A stretch of DNA of 64,000 nt, taken from Lingula anatina. Taxonomy: Eukaryota > Brachiopoda > Lingulata > Lingulida > Lingulidae. Below are positions 1 to 16,700 of this stretch, in pieces (position 1 is the stretch's first letter; each line of letters starts with the position of its first letter). The position numbers and the translations under genes are program-made. The notes below the pieces were generated by a model, which worked only from the letters and a program-made list of their open reading frames with translations, ran no database searches and was not told where the DNA came from. The stretch spans positions 483,721-547,720 of the forward strand of contig NW_019774303.1 in NCBI RefSeq assembly GCF_001039355.2, in the 5' to 3' direction.

Positions 1-27
1 ATTTAACTCTTTTATTTTAATTACCAG

Positions 28-3000
28 GATCTTATAGTACGCCTGACCTTTGTGATAGGCAACCTGACGGCCAAGAGTGATGATGCTAGGCTACGCTTTT
101 TTCAAGAAGAAAATGCTTTCAAAACCATCTTGAATATTTTCAAAACTTACTTAGAATTGGACATGAAGGTAAATATTGCTCAGTTCATAACATTTCATTT
201 ATTGATTATTAGTCGGCTGTATTGCACCCTTACTTTACAATGTTTTGAAATTGCCTCTGCTACTTTTTAAGGAAAAGTTGTGAGTGGTGTAAATATTATC
301 ACATGGACATGGAAGTTTTGGTTTTATCACATATTTTCTGACTTGAATATTAGACACCTACCAGAGTTCCATTTTCAAGATTTTTCATTTTAGTCTTTCT
401 CAAAACACAAGGAAGAAGTCAAGGAAAGTGGCACTGGCTCTAAACATCCAGATACTGTGGAAGACATAATGATCAAAGTGGTCCGTGTAATAGCCAATCT
501 GTCCATAAATGAAGAAGTAGGAAAACAACTGGCCACCAATGAAAAATGTGTAGAATGGCTTCTACACATTATAGGTAGGCATATGTTTAAGATTGTAAAT
601 AATTTGAAAAATAAGTATTTATTTTAAACAATTAAAAAAATAGTGGTTTGCTATCATCTGTATATTTAATTAAGTGTGCATTGTTTTTACTCATATAAGA
701 ATTTATAGAGTTACAAAGGAGTTAAACATTGTTCATGAAATATCCCCCTCTTAATGCTTGGCAAATAGGCAGCAAGTGTATTCCCTCTGTTTCCTTACAG
801 TCTGCCACATCACATGTCATATAATACTCCCCAGTGGTGATGAGGGGAGGCAGGAGAACAGAATAATTGCTTTTCTTTCCTGTGCTGCTCCTGCCAATTT
901 CAAATATACACTGATATGGAGCATTAATAAAAGGTGTAATACCTGAGATGTCTTTACTTGACTTTCAGATACAAAGGACATGTCAACAAGTGAAGAGCTA
1001 GTACTTAATTCGGTAGCAACAATCAACAATCTTTCATTTTATCATGTGCCAGGCAGTGCTGTGGTTAAGAAACAGCAGCAGGTCACAGAAAGTTAGTATT
1101 ATTACAAGTTTTTTTTAAGTTTGATACAAATGAAGTGTGACGAGTTGCTCTGTAAAAATATATTTACCTTTTTTAAAATAAACAGTGTAGTATTTTAAGC
1201 TGTAACTAAAAATTCTCAGATCAAATATCAAAAAGAAAAAGTGTCTAATAACAATATAATCACAGAAGATTTTTATCAAGAATGTTTTAAAGTTTTAGTG
1301 CAGCGAACATCAAATCTTCACACATTCTGGAAACTACGTATATATGATAATTATCAAACACAAGCCAAAATACTTTCATACCATTAGCTTACAGCCAGCC
1401 TAGACCTAGGCCTTCATCAGACTGAAAGTATTTCACCTTGTGTTTGATAATTATCATAAGTGATCCAACTACCATTTTTGCTCATTCTGGAAATTGTTTT
1501 GCAGGTTTTTTGAAACTGCTCAATGTACAGCATATGGAGGGTTTTGTAGAAGCTTCCAGAGTGTATGGGAACCTCACAAGACACAAGGCTGTCCGGGACT
1601 TCCTAGCTGCTAATAAGGGTAAGTTGTAGATCGAGAGGGGGTATTACTGTTAGGATAAATAAGGTATATTAAAGAGGTTGCTTGAAAGTTTACATTAATA
1701 TACTGTAACACCATTTCAAAAAAGCCTTCAGATAGAAATTTTGCATAACTTAACATTGGTCCTTTATAGGGTAGTGGTATAGCTTTTTCTATATAGTGAC
1801 AGTATTTAATGCATTGCCAGTGAGATAGTAAGATGTGTTTCCTTATTGACTTCATGTCATGCAGTCTACTGTGTTTGTGGGCTGAATTAATACTTTATCA
1901 GGAATTCATATAATGAACCTTTATTTTATTCAGTGCCAGAAATGATGGTGGCATTGCTGGATTCTGGTAGCCGAGAGGTAGTCTACACTGCATGTGGTGT
2001 CCTTATCAACCTCATGGCTGATGAAAACAAGAGACACATTCTCAAGGAAGAAGGAGGGATTTCAAAGTATATAGATCTTTCTTGTTTTGATTATGCATTA
2101 TTTCACTCAAATCTTATTTTATAAATAAACTTTGAAGATGATAATAAGATACGTTGAGGAAATTGCATTATACTTATATATTTTCTTTAAAAATCATGGA
2201 TTTAAAACACAGTTTGTTGAAATGGTTTATAGCCTATAAGTCATGTACTATTTATTGAACTTTCAGGCTGATAGATGTGTTGCGTGACTTTGGTCGCAGT
2301 GACTGGCAGCTGGGCAGTATGGTGTGTCAGATCCTGTGGAACTACAGTGCCAGGATCACCAGCTCTACAGACTGCTATGGAGAGAAAGAAGCACAGGAGC
2401 TGGCAGATCTCCTAATTGACTACCTGGGTAAGTACATGCGTTGGAACGAGTATGCATGCAGGTTTACATGCTCATTCACAGATAATGCATATTTACTAGT
2501 TAGAGTGATAAATTCAAAACTAAATGTTGGTAGCTGATTCAGCATGTAGTCATTTGGGAACAACTAACATCTCCTATTAAAGGTAGTCTTCATGAGATTT
2601 ACCTGCCACAATGGATTTTTACGGGGAAAAAATAAGCAATTTTCTTGTTTTCATGAATCACTTATCTATCCTCTCTAGTGCACTTGGATTCGACCTTAGA
2701 TAAAATTTATAAAGGTTGATTTTAGCTTTAAATGACTGGCCAGTCATTATAACAGCAGCCATTTTCTTATAAGCTCCAATGGAAATATCAACATCAGAAA
2801 AATATTTAAGGGGTGAAATCATTAGGTGTATGTAAGGTTTTATAAAAAAGGTGTGGGTGGCAAAAATAAGCATTTGGGGGATTTTCAAACCCATGGAGTG
2901 AACCTTTCATTGTGATATTTTACTAATATTGATAGTTGTGCTGAAGAGAAAAAGAAAAAAAATGAAATGAACTTCAACTCTTATATTTACTATAAGTGTT

Positions 3001-3198
3001 CAAATTCAATATTATGATTATGACATTTCAGATGAGGAGACTGCCCTGGATTCCAGTGATACAGCAGGAGTAGAGGAGGCTATGCTGGCATTCCTGAGAG
3101 ATGTATGGGAGGAGGAGTTCTGTCCGGTTGCAAACAAGCTGCTAAATCGAATAGAGTCCCACCAGTCAGATTTTGAACCTCTTCCTGTCCCAAGCTGA
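28..3198 (+). CDS. ARMC2: Armadillo repeat-containing protein 2, C-terminal part
   Basis: Last seven exons of an ARMC2 orthologue; the 5' part lies left of the window. Exons by splice site and frame: 28-168, 394-574, 969-1091, 1505-1618, 1934-2066, 2267-2427, 3032-3198, together 339 codons plus a TGA stop and in frame throughout. The protein is a run of armadillo helices, with repeat-type segments such as VIANLSINEEVGKQLA, ATINNLSFYHVPG and CGVLINLMADENKRH, each ending in the usual N-L/A core. The tail FLRDVWEEEFCPVANKLL matches the end of the family. Human ARMC2 is about 867 residues, so this is roughly the last 40%. ARMC2 is needed for assembly of the central pair/radial spoke part of motile cilia and sperm tails. 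A polyadenylation signal AATAAA lies at 3567-3572. The match was made from memory of the family, with no search run. Confidence 0.85.
1341..1458. mobile_element. Palindromic MITE in ARMC2 intron
   Basis: A near-palindrome inside the intron between the exons ending at 1091 and starting at 1505. The left end reads tatgataattatcaaacaca and the right end is its reverse complement, with inner arms (aaaatactttca / tgaaagtatttt) also pairing. The arms are about 35 bases around a short centre. It looks like a small foldback DNA element. No target-site duplication was defined. Confidence 0.55.
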
Positions 3199-3613
3199 TA
3201 GAACATTCCTGTTTTATTTCCTTTACTAGTATGTTCCCTCACTGGAATATGTGAAGCATATTTCTGCATTAGTATAGTATATTCTTGTATCAGGATTCCT
3301 TTACTTGAGGGGTATATCTTTTACAAAAATGTCACTGACACTGTAATTTTACTGTCATAACTCAAAATATGTAAACTCCTTTTTCATTAAAGGAATATAT
3401 ATCCTACACAAGGATGAAATGTTTCTTATGGGAAAAGTGATTTTTTTTTCTGACTGACTTAAGTTTCACCTAACCATTACATATAATAGCTGGAATAATG
3501 TTCATCAGGCTGTTAAATTTGAGTCAAAGTAAGTTTTTAGTGGTCTAAATATTGTCATTTGCTGAAAATAAAGGTTTTGTGGTCATAGTTTGAACTGCTC
3601 ATCACATTGTTGC

Positions 3614-3863
3614 ACTACTGTAAAACAGTAGCATTTTCATAGGTCATGCTTGCTTATTTTTTGTGGTATCAAAATAAATTTTCATTAGAATAATATTAGA
3701 TTGGCACAAATTATTCAAATATTTTTAAAAAATCTGGTACTGCTGTAAAACAGTGGCGTTTTCATAGGACATGCTTGCTTATTTTTTGTGGTATCAAAAT
3801 AAATTTTCATTAGAATAATATTAGATTGGCACAAATTATTCATATATTAAAAAAAAAATCTGG
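3614..3863. repeat. Two-unit tandem repeat of about 124 bp
   Basis: Two nearly identical copies, 3614-3737 and 3738-3863, of a unit containing tcatgcttgcttattttttg and the stretch gaataatattagattggcac. They lie just beyond the ARMC2 stop and polyadenylation signal. The copies differ at only a few positions, so the duplication is recent. Confidence 0.8.
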
Positions 3864-5480
3864 TACCAAGTTTAATCATAGATATTTTAGCGGAACTGAT
3901 ATGCTAGTCCAAGCTAAGCCTTTTCATTTGATATCTGAATCTCACTTGTAGTGTTAGTTTGCTCCATTAATTCAAGAGTACCACACTTTGTTGCTCACAA
4001 TATATTGTGTTAAGTAAATGTTAATGTGCAAATGCAGAATATTTCACTGAGATATGGTTGCTGTTAGCTTTTGATAGACTGTTCAAAGGCTATGAAATGT
4101 TTTGATTAGTACACATTGTTATTTATAAAGTCATCTTTCCTGTGTTTGTGTAGCATGAAGCTGAGCCTTTAGATTTCTAAAGTGCAGGATTATTAAATTT
4201 GAAGGCAGTTAGAAGCAGTATTATATACTTGTATATAAGTCTATGCATTAGTACAAGTACTAGTAACTTCACTAATGCATATTTGGAGATGTACTGGATA
4301 TGCAAACTTTCCGAGTTCAATCAATCAGTATTTTAATATATGTTGCGAATAGATTTAAATTATCCTACTAATTTTGCTGAAGTTAAAATGAAATAGTGAT
4401 AGGTGATTTTATGTAATTATGAGGGAAAAAGCAACCTTCCAATCAGTGATGACTACAATAATATTAAAGTTTTGAACTCTGATGTTCAGGACACCATCTC
4501 TTCCAAGTCAACTTCAGGTCAGATTGTTAATTATGTATATGGTGTCTGACATTAAGCTCAACTTTTTGTTTATTGTCATCTCTTCATATCATGTTGCTCT
4601 TGTGTATTAAAGATTGTAGTGTGAAGTGTAAAGGTGTTGCACAGACTTAAGCAAAAAGAAAAAAAGCAGCACGATCGTGACTGTTTACAGATTTTATAGT
4701 ACATGTAACAATGTTAAACATGTTACACACGGATTGAAGTTTGTACAAGGGTGTTCCTAAGTTATAAATGAAGTCTAAGAAAATATTGAAGAAATATTTT
4801 AAGAAAGCCAAGCTAGTACGATACCATAGAAGGTAAATCCTGCTTACAGTGCTTTGAGTGCATGTCAATAAAATGTGTTTTGTGAAAAATGCTATCTTAA
4901 GTGCTGTGTTGCATTTTAACATGCAGAATTTCAGTTGCAGTAAAAGTCTGCAATTCAAAATTACATCTTTTAAGCAAAACTACCCATTCCCATAGCTGCT
5001 GTGCTTTATGATTGTGGCGAGCATTTGCTCACCCAACACAATGCCCCACCAGGGGATCATCGTTTTTCTTTGATGAAACATACATACAACAAAAATGTTT
5101 TCAAACAACATTTGTAAATTGCAAATTACACTAGTTAATTAATTTAATTCAAAGACATCAATAAAACACTTATTAAGTAAAATGTTAAAACGTTGAAATA
5201 AAACACGACATCTCCCTCTCCCGTCTGAAACAGTACCGATTTATGGCAACAGACAAGAAGCGAAACTTCAGGCGATAGGTAAGAACGAAAGGGTAGATTT
5301 ATCACATAAATCTGATTTTATCTGGCAGTTATTCATAATATTAACACAAATTACCGAAGCTCTCTTTGCTCACTAGATATCTATTCAAGTGATACAATTA
5401 TCAATGACGCCAGGCGGATTCTACTTAACTTACTCACGAGTAAATCACGGACTACTACTACTGAGTACAGTAGTAGCACG
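3864..5480. other. Intergenic sequence downstream of ARMC2
   Basis: AT-rich non-coding sequence. Reading frames on either strand are short and show no family resemblance. Nothing else is recognised. Confidence 0.5.
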
Positions 5481-5487
5481 AAAATTC

Positions 5488-6690
5488 ATGCGTTAGCACA
5501 CTTATTGCCGATTTTAATATGTACTGGTTGTGCTAACGCATGAAAGCAACGGCCCCAAAAAGTGGGAAATGAGGACCAGTTGCCGAACCAGCCGCAGTGT
5601 AGCAGCTCTCAAAATTTAATTTTTCATCTCATCTCCTCAACACGCACATTACTGTGAGGCCAACCAGTTTTCCCATCGACGGAGCTGTCACATTGCTCAG
5701 TGACCACGACACTGCGTTGACGACGGTATTACACATCATGACAGATTATCTCTTAAGCAGCACATTAATAAGTCCAAAGCCAGTGTAACGTGTACGGTCT
5801 GTACTGCATGAACCATCTGTCCTGACAGATTGTACACGCAGCAGACACGTGTATGAACCATTCCGTGAATGATCCGTTGTTATTCACATGTGCATTGATG
5901 TGGCTTGTTCGTTTCCTACCTCATTATATATTTACTTTGATTAGGATATTTCTAGGTAAAATTCATGTGTTCATACAGAATTTTTAATTGATAATTTTGA
6001 TAGAGAATCAGCGTCAAATTACAGTTCGACGCATAGATGAACCTACATGTACTGTACCGTGGACGGGCCGTCGTTCAGCTATTGGCCTACTACATGTATT
6101 ATTGTATTGATTTTTCTTGGCTATTGTGTTGATATGGTCACTGCTGAGAGATATCACAGTAGAGGTGAACAACTATAAGATATGAATATATATTTCTATA
6201 GATTATGTTTGAATTTGCAGTATGTTCTCATCGGTGTACAGTAAGTTTATTTAAGTTGATAGAGATGGACTGTACGCACCTGAAGTCTCTCAGATTTGCC
6301 TGCGCTTTGTGCGCATGATCAGAATGGATGGATCTCACTCCGAATGATTCATGCCACACTGGCCTTGAGGGAAAATGAAAGGAGAGGGTTGTTCTTTTTT
6401 TTTTTAAACCATGAGTTCTAGTACATGTAGTTTTACACAAATAGCCTCAGCATAACTTAGTACACAATTTATTTCTGACTGTAAAGTTAAATATGATCTC
6501 TGATACATGTATTTACTGTTGTGCTAACGCATCAAAGATAAAGGCGATGGATTAGAAAACTGTAAAATGACAACCAGCTTGTGCATGCACAATGGTGTGG
6601 CAGCTCTAAAATCTTTATTTAACCTCTCATCTCCTGAACTTGCACACTACTGGAAGGCAAACTAGTTTTCCAATTGACAGAGTTGTGAGT
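5488..6690. repeat. Diverged dispersed repeat, two copies plus hairpin
   Basis: Two related segments, 5527-5692 and 6519-6690, start with ttgtgctaacgcat and continue in parallel through a shared cagctct-aaa segment, a catctcctcaac/catctcctgaac segment and an agttttcc segment. In front of the first copy, 5488-5501 (catgcgttagcaca) is the reverse complement of its start, giving a hairpin. This suggests fragments of a terminal-inverted-repeat element family. The sequence between the copies has no gene that I recognise. Confidence 0.55.
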
Positions 6691-6870
6691 GAGGTGGTGT
6701 GCCTAAATTGTGCAATACAGCATAATACACTAGAAAAAAATGAGTCCAGTTGCAATTAAACAAAGTAATTGGTCAATCCCAACAAAATGGGGTGATATAA
6801 AAGTGAAACATATTGCTAAGTAACTAATGTTGTTGATACAACTAAGTAAATCTGCACAATTTGTTTATCG

Positions 6871-7215
6871 TTAAGTTGATAATAACTCTTCGTTTCGGCC
6901 AAAAAATGAATTTTCCTGGAGTAAACAACAATTTTCCCATACTTACCAATGGTTAATGAATCCATTTTTACATTCAAAGTTAGTCCCTGGTTTTTTTCTA
7001 AAAAGTTTGGTTTTTTGTTAAAATCTCTTAAGAGATTTTAACAGAGTATAGCCATCAATGGAGGTCACGTGGTCTAAAGACAAGCTCAGATATCAGAATA
7101 ATAGCTATAACAGCCGTTTTTGTGGGAAAACAGAATATATTATATTTTTATGAGTCATTCACAATGTTTTTATTGTGAAATACAGATTTCATAGGAAGAG
7201 TTATTATCCCTTTAA
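6871..7215 (-). mobile_element. TTAA-ended MITE, copy 1
   Basis: About 345 bp, related in inverted orientation to the copy at 16033-16385. Its ends are TTAA plus an AGGGATAATAACTCTTC-type terminus, and the shared interior includes a caatggttaatgaatcc segment and an aatctcttaagagatttta palindrome. It is non-autonomous with no reading frame. The superfamily is not assigned. Confidence 0.7.
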
Positions 7216-7340
7216 GTTGTGGGCGAGTGGCCCTTCTTGGCCGGTATTATTGCCACAATTTAGGCACACCCGTGAGTAAGGTATGATTTATCTACGTGCA
7301 TAACAGTGCTAGTAGTTATAATAGACCATACAATGGGAGT

Positions 7341-7637
7341 CAGGCCTACCCAACTACCAGAATGATCCCAGTTTCACCGGTAGATCAGACCACACTACCC
7401 ATTTTCAAGGTGTGCGTCAATACACACTTCAAAGTATCAGACGCGACACTGCTCTTGCCTAGTACGCGATGTGATAGTGATGATTCTCAGCCGGGTTGGA
7501 AAGTATTGCATCACCACTCAAAATTTGTTCGGGGTATGATACTGTGAAATGCGTACTGACACATACCTTGAAAACAGGTAGTGTGGTCCGATCTACCGGT
7601 GAATTTCGGTGCCGAGTCTGGTAGTTGGGTAGGCCTG
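7341..7637. mobile_element. MITE with CAGGCCTACCC ends, copy 1
   Basis: About 297 bp with long terminal inverted repeats beginning caggcctacccaactaccag and ending with the reverse complement. Inner inverted segments (gtgtggtc, accggt, cattttcaaggtgtg) extend the arms to nearly 100 bp. It is flanked on both sides by ggagt, consistent with a 5-bp target-site duplication. A second copy is at 43066-43382. It sits about 100 bases upstream of the first visible FKBP8 exon, so it could be part of its promoter region. Confidence 0.8.
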
Positions 7638-7744
7638 GGAGTGCTAACGTGAATTTTTGTATTAACTGTAAGTGGCATTATAAATTTGTGCTTTTATTTA
7701 CATGTCCAGTGTATATGTAAACCCATTTGCTTTTCATTTAAGAA

Positions 7745-7774
7745 ATGGAAGAAATAATGCATCTCATACAGTAA
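7745..7774 (+). promoter_or_regulatory. Short upstream ORF in probable FKBP8 5' UTR
   Basis: A nine-codon ATG...TAA ORF lies 42 bases before the FKBP8 start, in the same frame. It follows an acceptor-like ttttcatttaag, so 7743-8180 may be the second exon of the transcript with an untranslated first exon upstream. Whether it is translated is inference. Confidence 0.35.
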
Positions 7775-7816
7775 ACAGCAGTAACAATTTGAAGCCGCAG
7801 ACAACTGTAAACAATC

Positions 7817-12301
<4,485 letters not shown>

Positions 12302-13733
12302 TAGATTTTGAAATGTCTAATACTTGATTTTGCTCTGATCAGATATTAGGACAAGTCGACTTATTCTTAAACCTTCAAGTGCATGAACTGTCGGTCCTGA
12401 TCTATGATACATGTAGAATAATAAAAATTGGAAATTTGCTGTTTGAAACATAAATGCAATCAGTCTATTGCTCACTTAATAAGGAGTAAAGGATATTGTA
12501 ATTGGTTTACGTAAAATTACTGACACTGATAAAGGATATTCCTGATAAGCTTACTTATTTAAATATAATATTTGTATTTGACATTGAAAGCCAAATGCTA
12601 TTCAAAATTGGACTACTTGCATGTGCATCTACATTTATATGACAAATTAAATAATTCTGTGCTCGATGAACAGTGTGAATACATGTAAAAACCAATTAGT
12701 TACTGAAAAGTATGGAGACCAAATGTAACTTATTCAGATATGATTGTTAACATAATTATGTGGTTTATGTTTAGGATCTTTTTATTGTCCAGTTTTGTGT
12801 AATAGCATGAGATTTGTATAGATTGTTAAAAAAACATACTTGTTTCTTTATATTATCTGAATATCACTTATAATGCAGTTGTTTAGTACAGTTATTAGTA
12901 AGTAGATGTATTTACTTTTTTTTTACATTTGGGTAAAATCATAGAAAAAACTGATTGCAATTTGAATTACTTTTCACTAAGCACAAGAACAGATGAAGCA
13001 GAAACAAAAAACTCAATATATTTGTTATTTGTTGTTCATGTGAAAAGGAATTTAAAGAATTTTATAATAAATTATTAAAAGATGTCTTTTATTATTTCAG
13101 TGATAGCAAAAACATTTTTAAAAGGGTTTTTCGTTGTTATGATTATTTTATTAAACATACTACACAATCTTCAGAATATTTACACAATATCACAGGAAAG
13201 GATTATATGCAAAAAGATTCAAGAATGTTACAAACAAATAATCCATTATGTAATATATATTTTTTTCTTAGAAGTTGCTGTGAGGCTCTTACACAGTTCA
13301 CATTTGTTTTTTTCTTCAGTAATGTATGATGGAACATATTATAATATTGAACTGCAGTAATTACTCTTTGAAAGTAAGCCAAAATGTGCAATTTATTTGT
13401 GAATCTGACATACACCTAACTTTATTCTTTGCCCATACACAACATGGATAAGTGGCTGCAAACATTTATATGCACAGATTTTGGACGGAATATGTACACT
13501 TAAGTTGTTTTAGTAGCTAATAAAATGCAAGGCCAAGAAGGAAGCCTGTTTGCAGTGGTCACAAAAGTTTTTTTTCTGTACTGTAAATAGTAATTCAATT
13601 AAGTCTACAGTGATAAAACTTGTCAAAATTCACCAAAACAGTATTTCTAGTAGTTTCAAGTTGTAGCTTCCCACAAGTCTTTTCACCATGAATAGCCCCT
13701 CACATTCAACCTATTAGTGCTCCACCTGCACCA
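12302..13733. other. Convergent 3' region between FKBP8 and CFAP43
   Basis: AT-rich sequence between two convergent genes, holding the likely 3' UTRs of FKBP8 (+) and CFAP43 (-). Several AATAAA or ATTAAA-like signals occur on both strands. No coding region is seen. Confidence 0.6.
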
Positions 13734-16700
13734 GAGCAGGGAATGTTCTCATCCTGAGCCTCTCAACCTCAGCTCTGAGCACAGCCACCTCTTGAGCCTG
13801 AGCTTTGGCCAGGTCCACTAACTTACGACGCTGGACAATCTCCTGGTAGCGACGGTCACGCCCACCATCTCCTGTTTTGTCAGCTGAAAAGAAGAATTAA
13901 GTAAGGGCATTTATATTATCAGTTGCACTGGTCATGCATTACGGAATTTATTTTTATTAATGGCTAAATATATTGACAGCAACTGCTTGTTATTTAAGTC
14001 CAGAAAAAATAAAACAATATTTGCCTTAGATCAGGTAATGAAAATTATCTACAAAATCTTTAAACTCTTTTAGATCTTTTAACAATCTTTTAAATCTTTT
14101 AACAAGGTAATGTTTTGCTAATGATAAGATATTGGATGTAAAAAACATTTCATTATTTTCTACAAAAATGATACCTTTTAACCATATACAATATTTCTTA
14201 GCTTACCATTGACATCGTTAATGTGACTCCTCTCATTTACAGAGACATTCAATTCTTCCAAATCTCTTTCAAGTGATTTATTCTCCTCCTCTCTCTGTTG
14301 GATAGCTTTCTTCAGGTCTTTCACAATCTTTTTGTGCTCTTCCACATTTTTCTCATGATGCTGGAAAGAAGAGAATAGTAAGAGTAAAACTCTCACAGTT
14401 TTCATTGTTTCTATGCATTTGGGCACAATGAGTTAAGAACCTTTTACTTACTCAGTTTAGTTTTGTATTAACTTTATAGAAGCCAAACAGCAAAAAATAT
14501 GTTTTTTATGATGGCTTACTTTTTTCTGCATCATGATTGTTTGTTCTAAAACAGCTGCCTCCTGTGCTCTCTTTGCTTCATGATCTTCTTCATTCAGGAA
14601 CTAGAAAGCAAAACATTACAATTTTATTTTAAAATATTAAGCTTTTATAAGTACAAAACATTAATAGTTTAACTTGGGTTCAATAGATGATTTAAAAATC
14701 CATCTTTTTTTCTAGAAAAACAACAGTTTTGTGAAAACATTGTTTGATTTGATTTGCCACTCAAAAATAAAACTGTTTTGTCACTAATAAAATGAGGCTC
14801 ATGCATACCGACTGTATTTGTCTTGTAACTTTCATCATGTTAATGTCTCTCATTTTTCGTTGTAAATCTTCAATTTGCATGATGTTTTTCTTGTGTTCCC
14901 TGAAATGCAAAAAGCAAAATTCTACAGTTTTCTGCCACCAAACATTTTTATTACAAACTTTCTACAGAAAAAAAGATAAGGGCTATATCCCATTGAAATA
15001 AAAAAGCAACAATTGCCGAACAACAGTCAGGAAAATACAATTAACTTACCACTCCAACTGTATAATGCCTTTTCTAAAGTCCTTGCTATCAACCATACTG
15101 GCTATTTTGCCCTCTCCCAGTTGCTAAAAAGAAAATAAAAAGTAGTGCTTATTTCAATGATTATATTCAAAGTATTTTTGAGAGAAAATATATAGTACAC
15201 CACATAATGTCAATATAAGTGTTGGTTGAGAGTCCCAGCAAAAGAGAAAAACTATGCAAAACACTGCATCCCAATACCTTAATCTTCCCATTGAGTTCCT
15301 CCACCACAGACCTGTGGATAAGGATGCTGTCTCTGAAATCATGGATGAAATTCCCTGGATCCACTTCAACTTGACCCTGCTTCAGGACCAGCTGGGCTTC
15401 AAGGTTGGTATTAAACTGAATGACATCTTCCTTCAGTCTAGAGATTACAAAATGGAACAACTCTAATGACCATTGTCAATGGTATAATATCTAAATTATT
15501 TTGTAATTTTTTTTTGCTACACTAACTGTAATAAACTGCAGTATTCTACATCCTTCTTCAAAAAACTGTGTGGAGAGGTGACCCTGAATTAAACTCAACA
15601 TGACACCTGTGTTCCTCAAGAAGTTCACTATACTTAGATGTTGATGTACACTATACAGGGTTTCACTTTAAAGTCAGAAGCTCCTGCTCCAGCACTATGT
15701 GAGGAAGTCATTTTAAAAAATACACAAATGTATGCTTCCCTGTTGCTATTACATTTTAAGATGTTACAAGATTTATATAAGCCATACTTTTCAATGGCAA
15801 TGGTGATTTCCTCAATGTCTCTCTTCAGCTGTTCATCTTCATCTAATCTGCGACGCAGAAAACCATTTTCCATCTCGGCCAAAACAAGTGCCTTTTGTTT
15901 GACCTATAAAAATACAATTATATTTAGAATATTTACATATCATGTAAAAAAGCCTGATTAAAGAAAAGATTTCATAAAATGCTGATTTCTCATCTATTCT
16001 TCAAAAGACATTTTAAATGAATGAGGCTGGTGTTAAAGGGATAATAACTCTTCATATGAGATTTATAAGTCACAATAAAAACATTGTGAATAACTCATAA
16101 AAATATAACATATTCTGTTTTACCACAAAAATGGCAGTTATAGCTATTATTCTGATATCTGAGCTTGTCTTTAGACCACGTGACCTCCAATGATGGCCAT
16201 ACTCTGTTAAAATCTCTTAAAAGATTTTAACAAAAAACCAAACTTTTTAGAAAAAAAAAAAAAAAAAAAACAGGGACTAACTTTGAATGTAAAAATGGAT
16301 TCATTAACCATTGGTAAGTATGGGAAAATTGTTGCTCCAGGAAAATTCATTTTTTGGCCGAAACGAACAGTTACTATCCCTTTAACTGTATGCACCAGTA
16401 TGTTGTTACGCAAAGATTATCATTTCAAAAGTGACGTCATACCAGTTGCTCACTGTCAATTTTCTGCCTCCTGTATCTGCACAATCTCTCCCAAACATAC
16501 AGCTGCACTCCTTCTGGCATATTGGACTCCTTGTCCAGTTCTTGGAGAGCTGATTCCATGGAAACTTTGTTCATGGCATTCTGCCTGGCTGTTGATGGGC
16601 GGTCAGCAAAAGGATTGCCAGATTTTGGGTCATAAATAGGTGTTTCCCTGTCCTTCAAGTTAACTCTTCCACCCCTGAAAGCAAAATCAAATTATAAAAC

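Noticed and set aside
4647-4958. Minus-strand frame of 103 codons
   Set aside because: AT-rich, Cys/Phe/Leu-heavy composition, no recognisable domain and no splice context.
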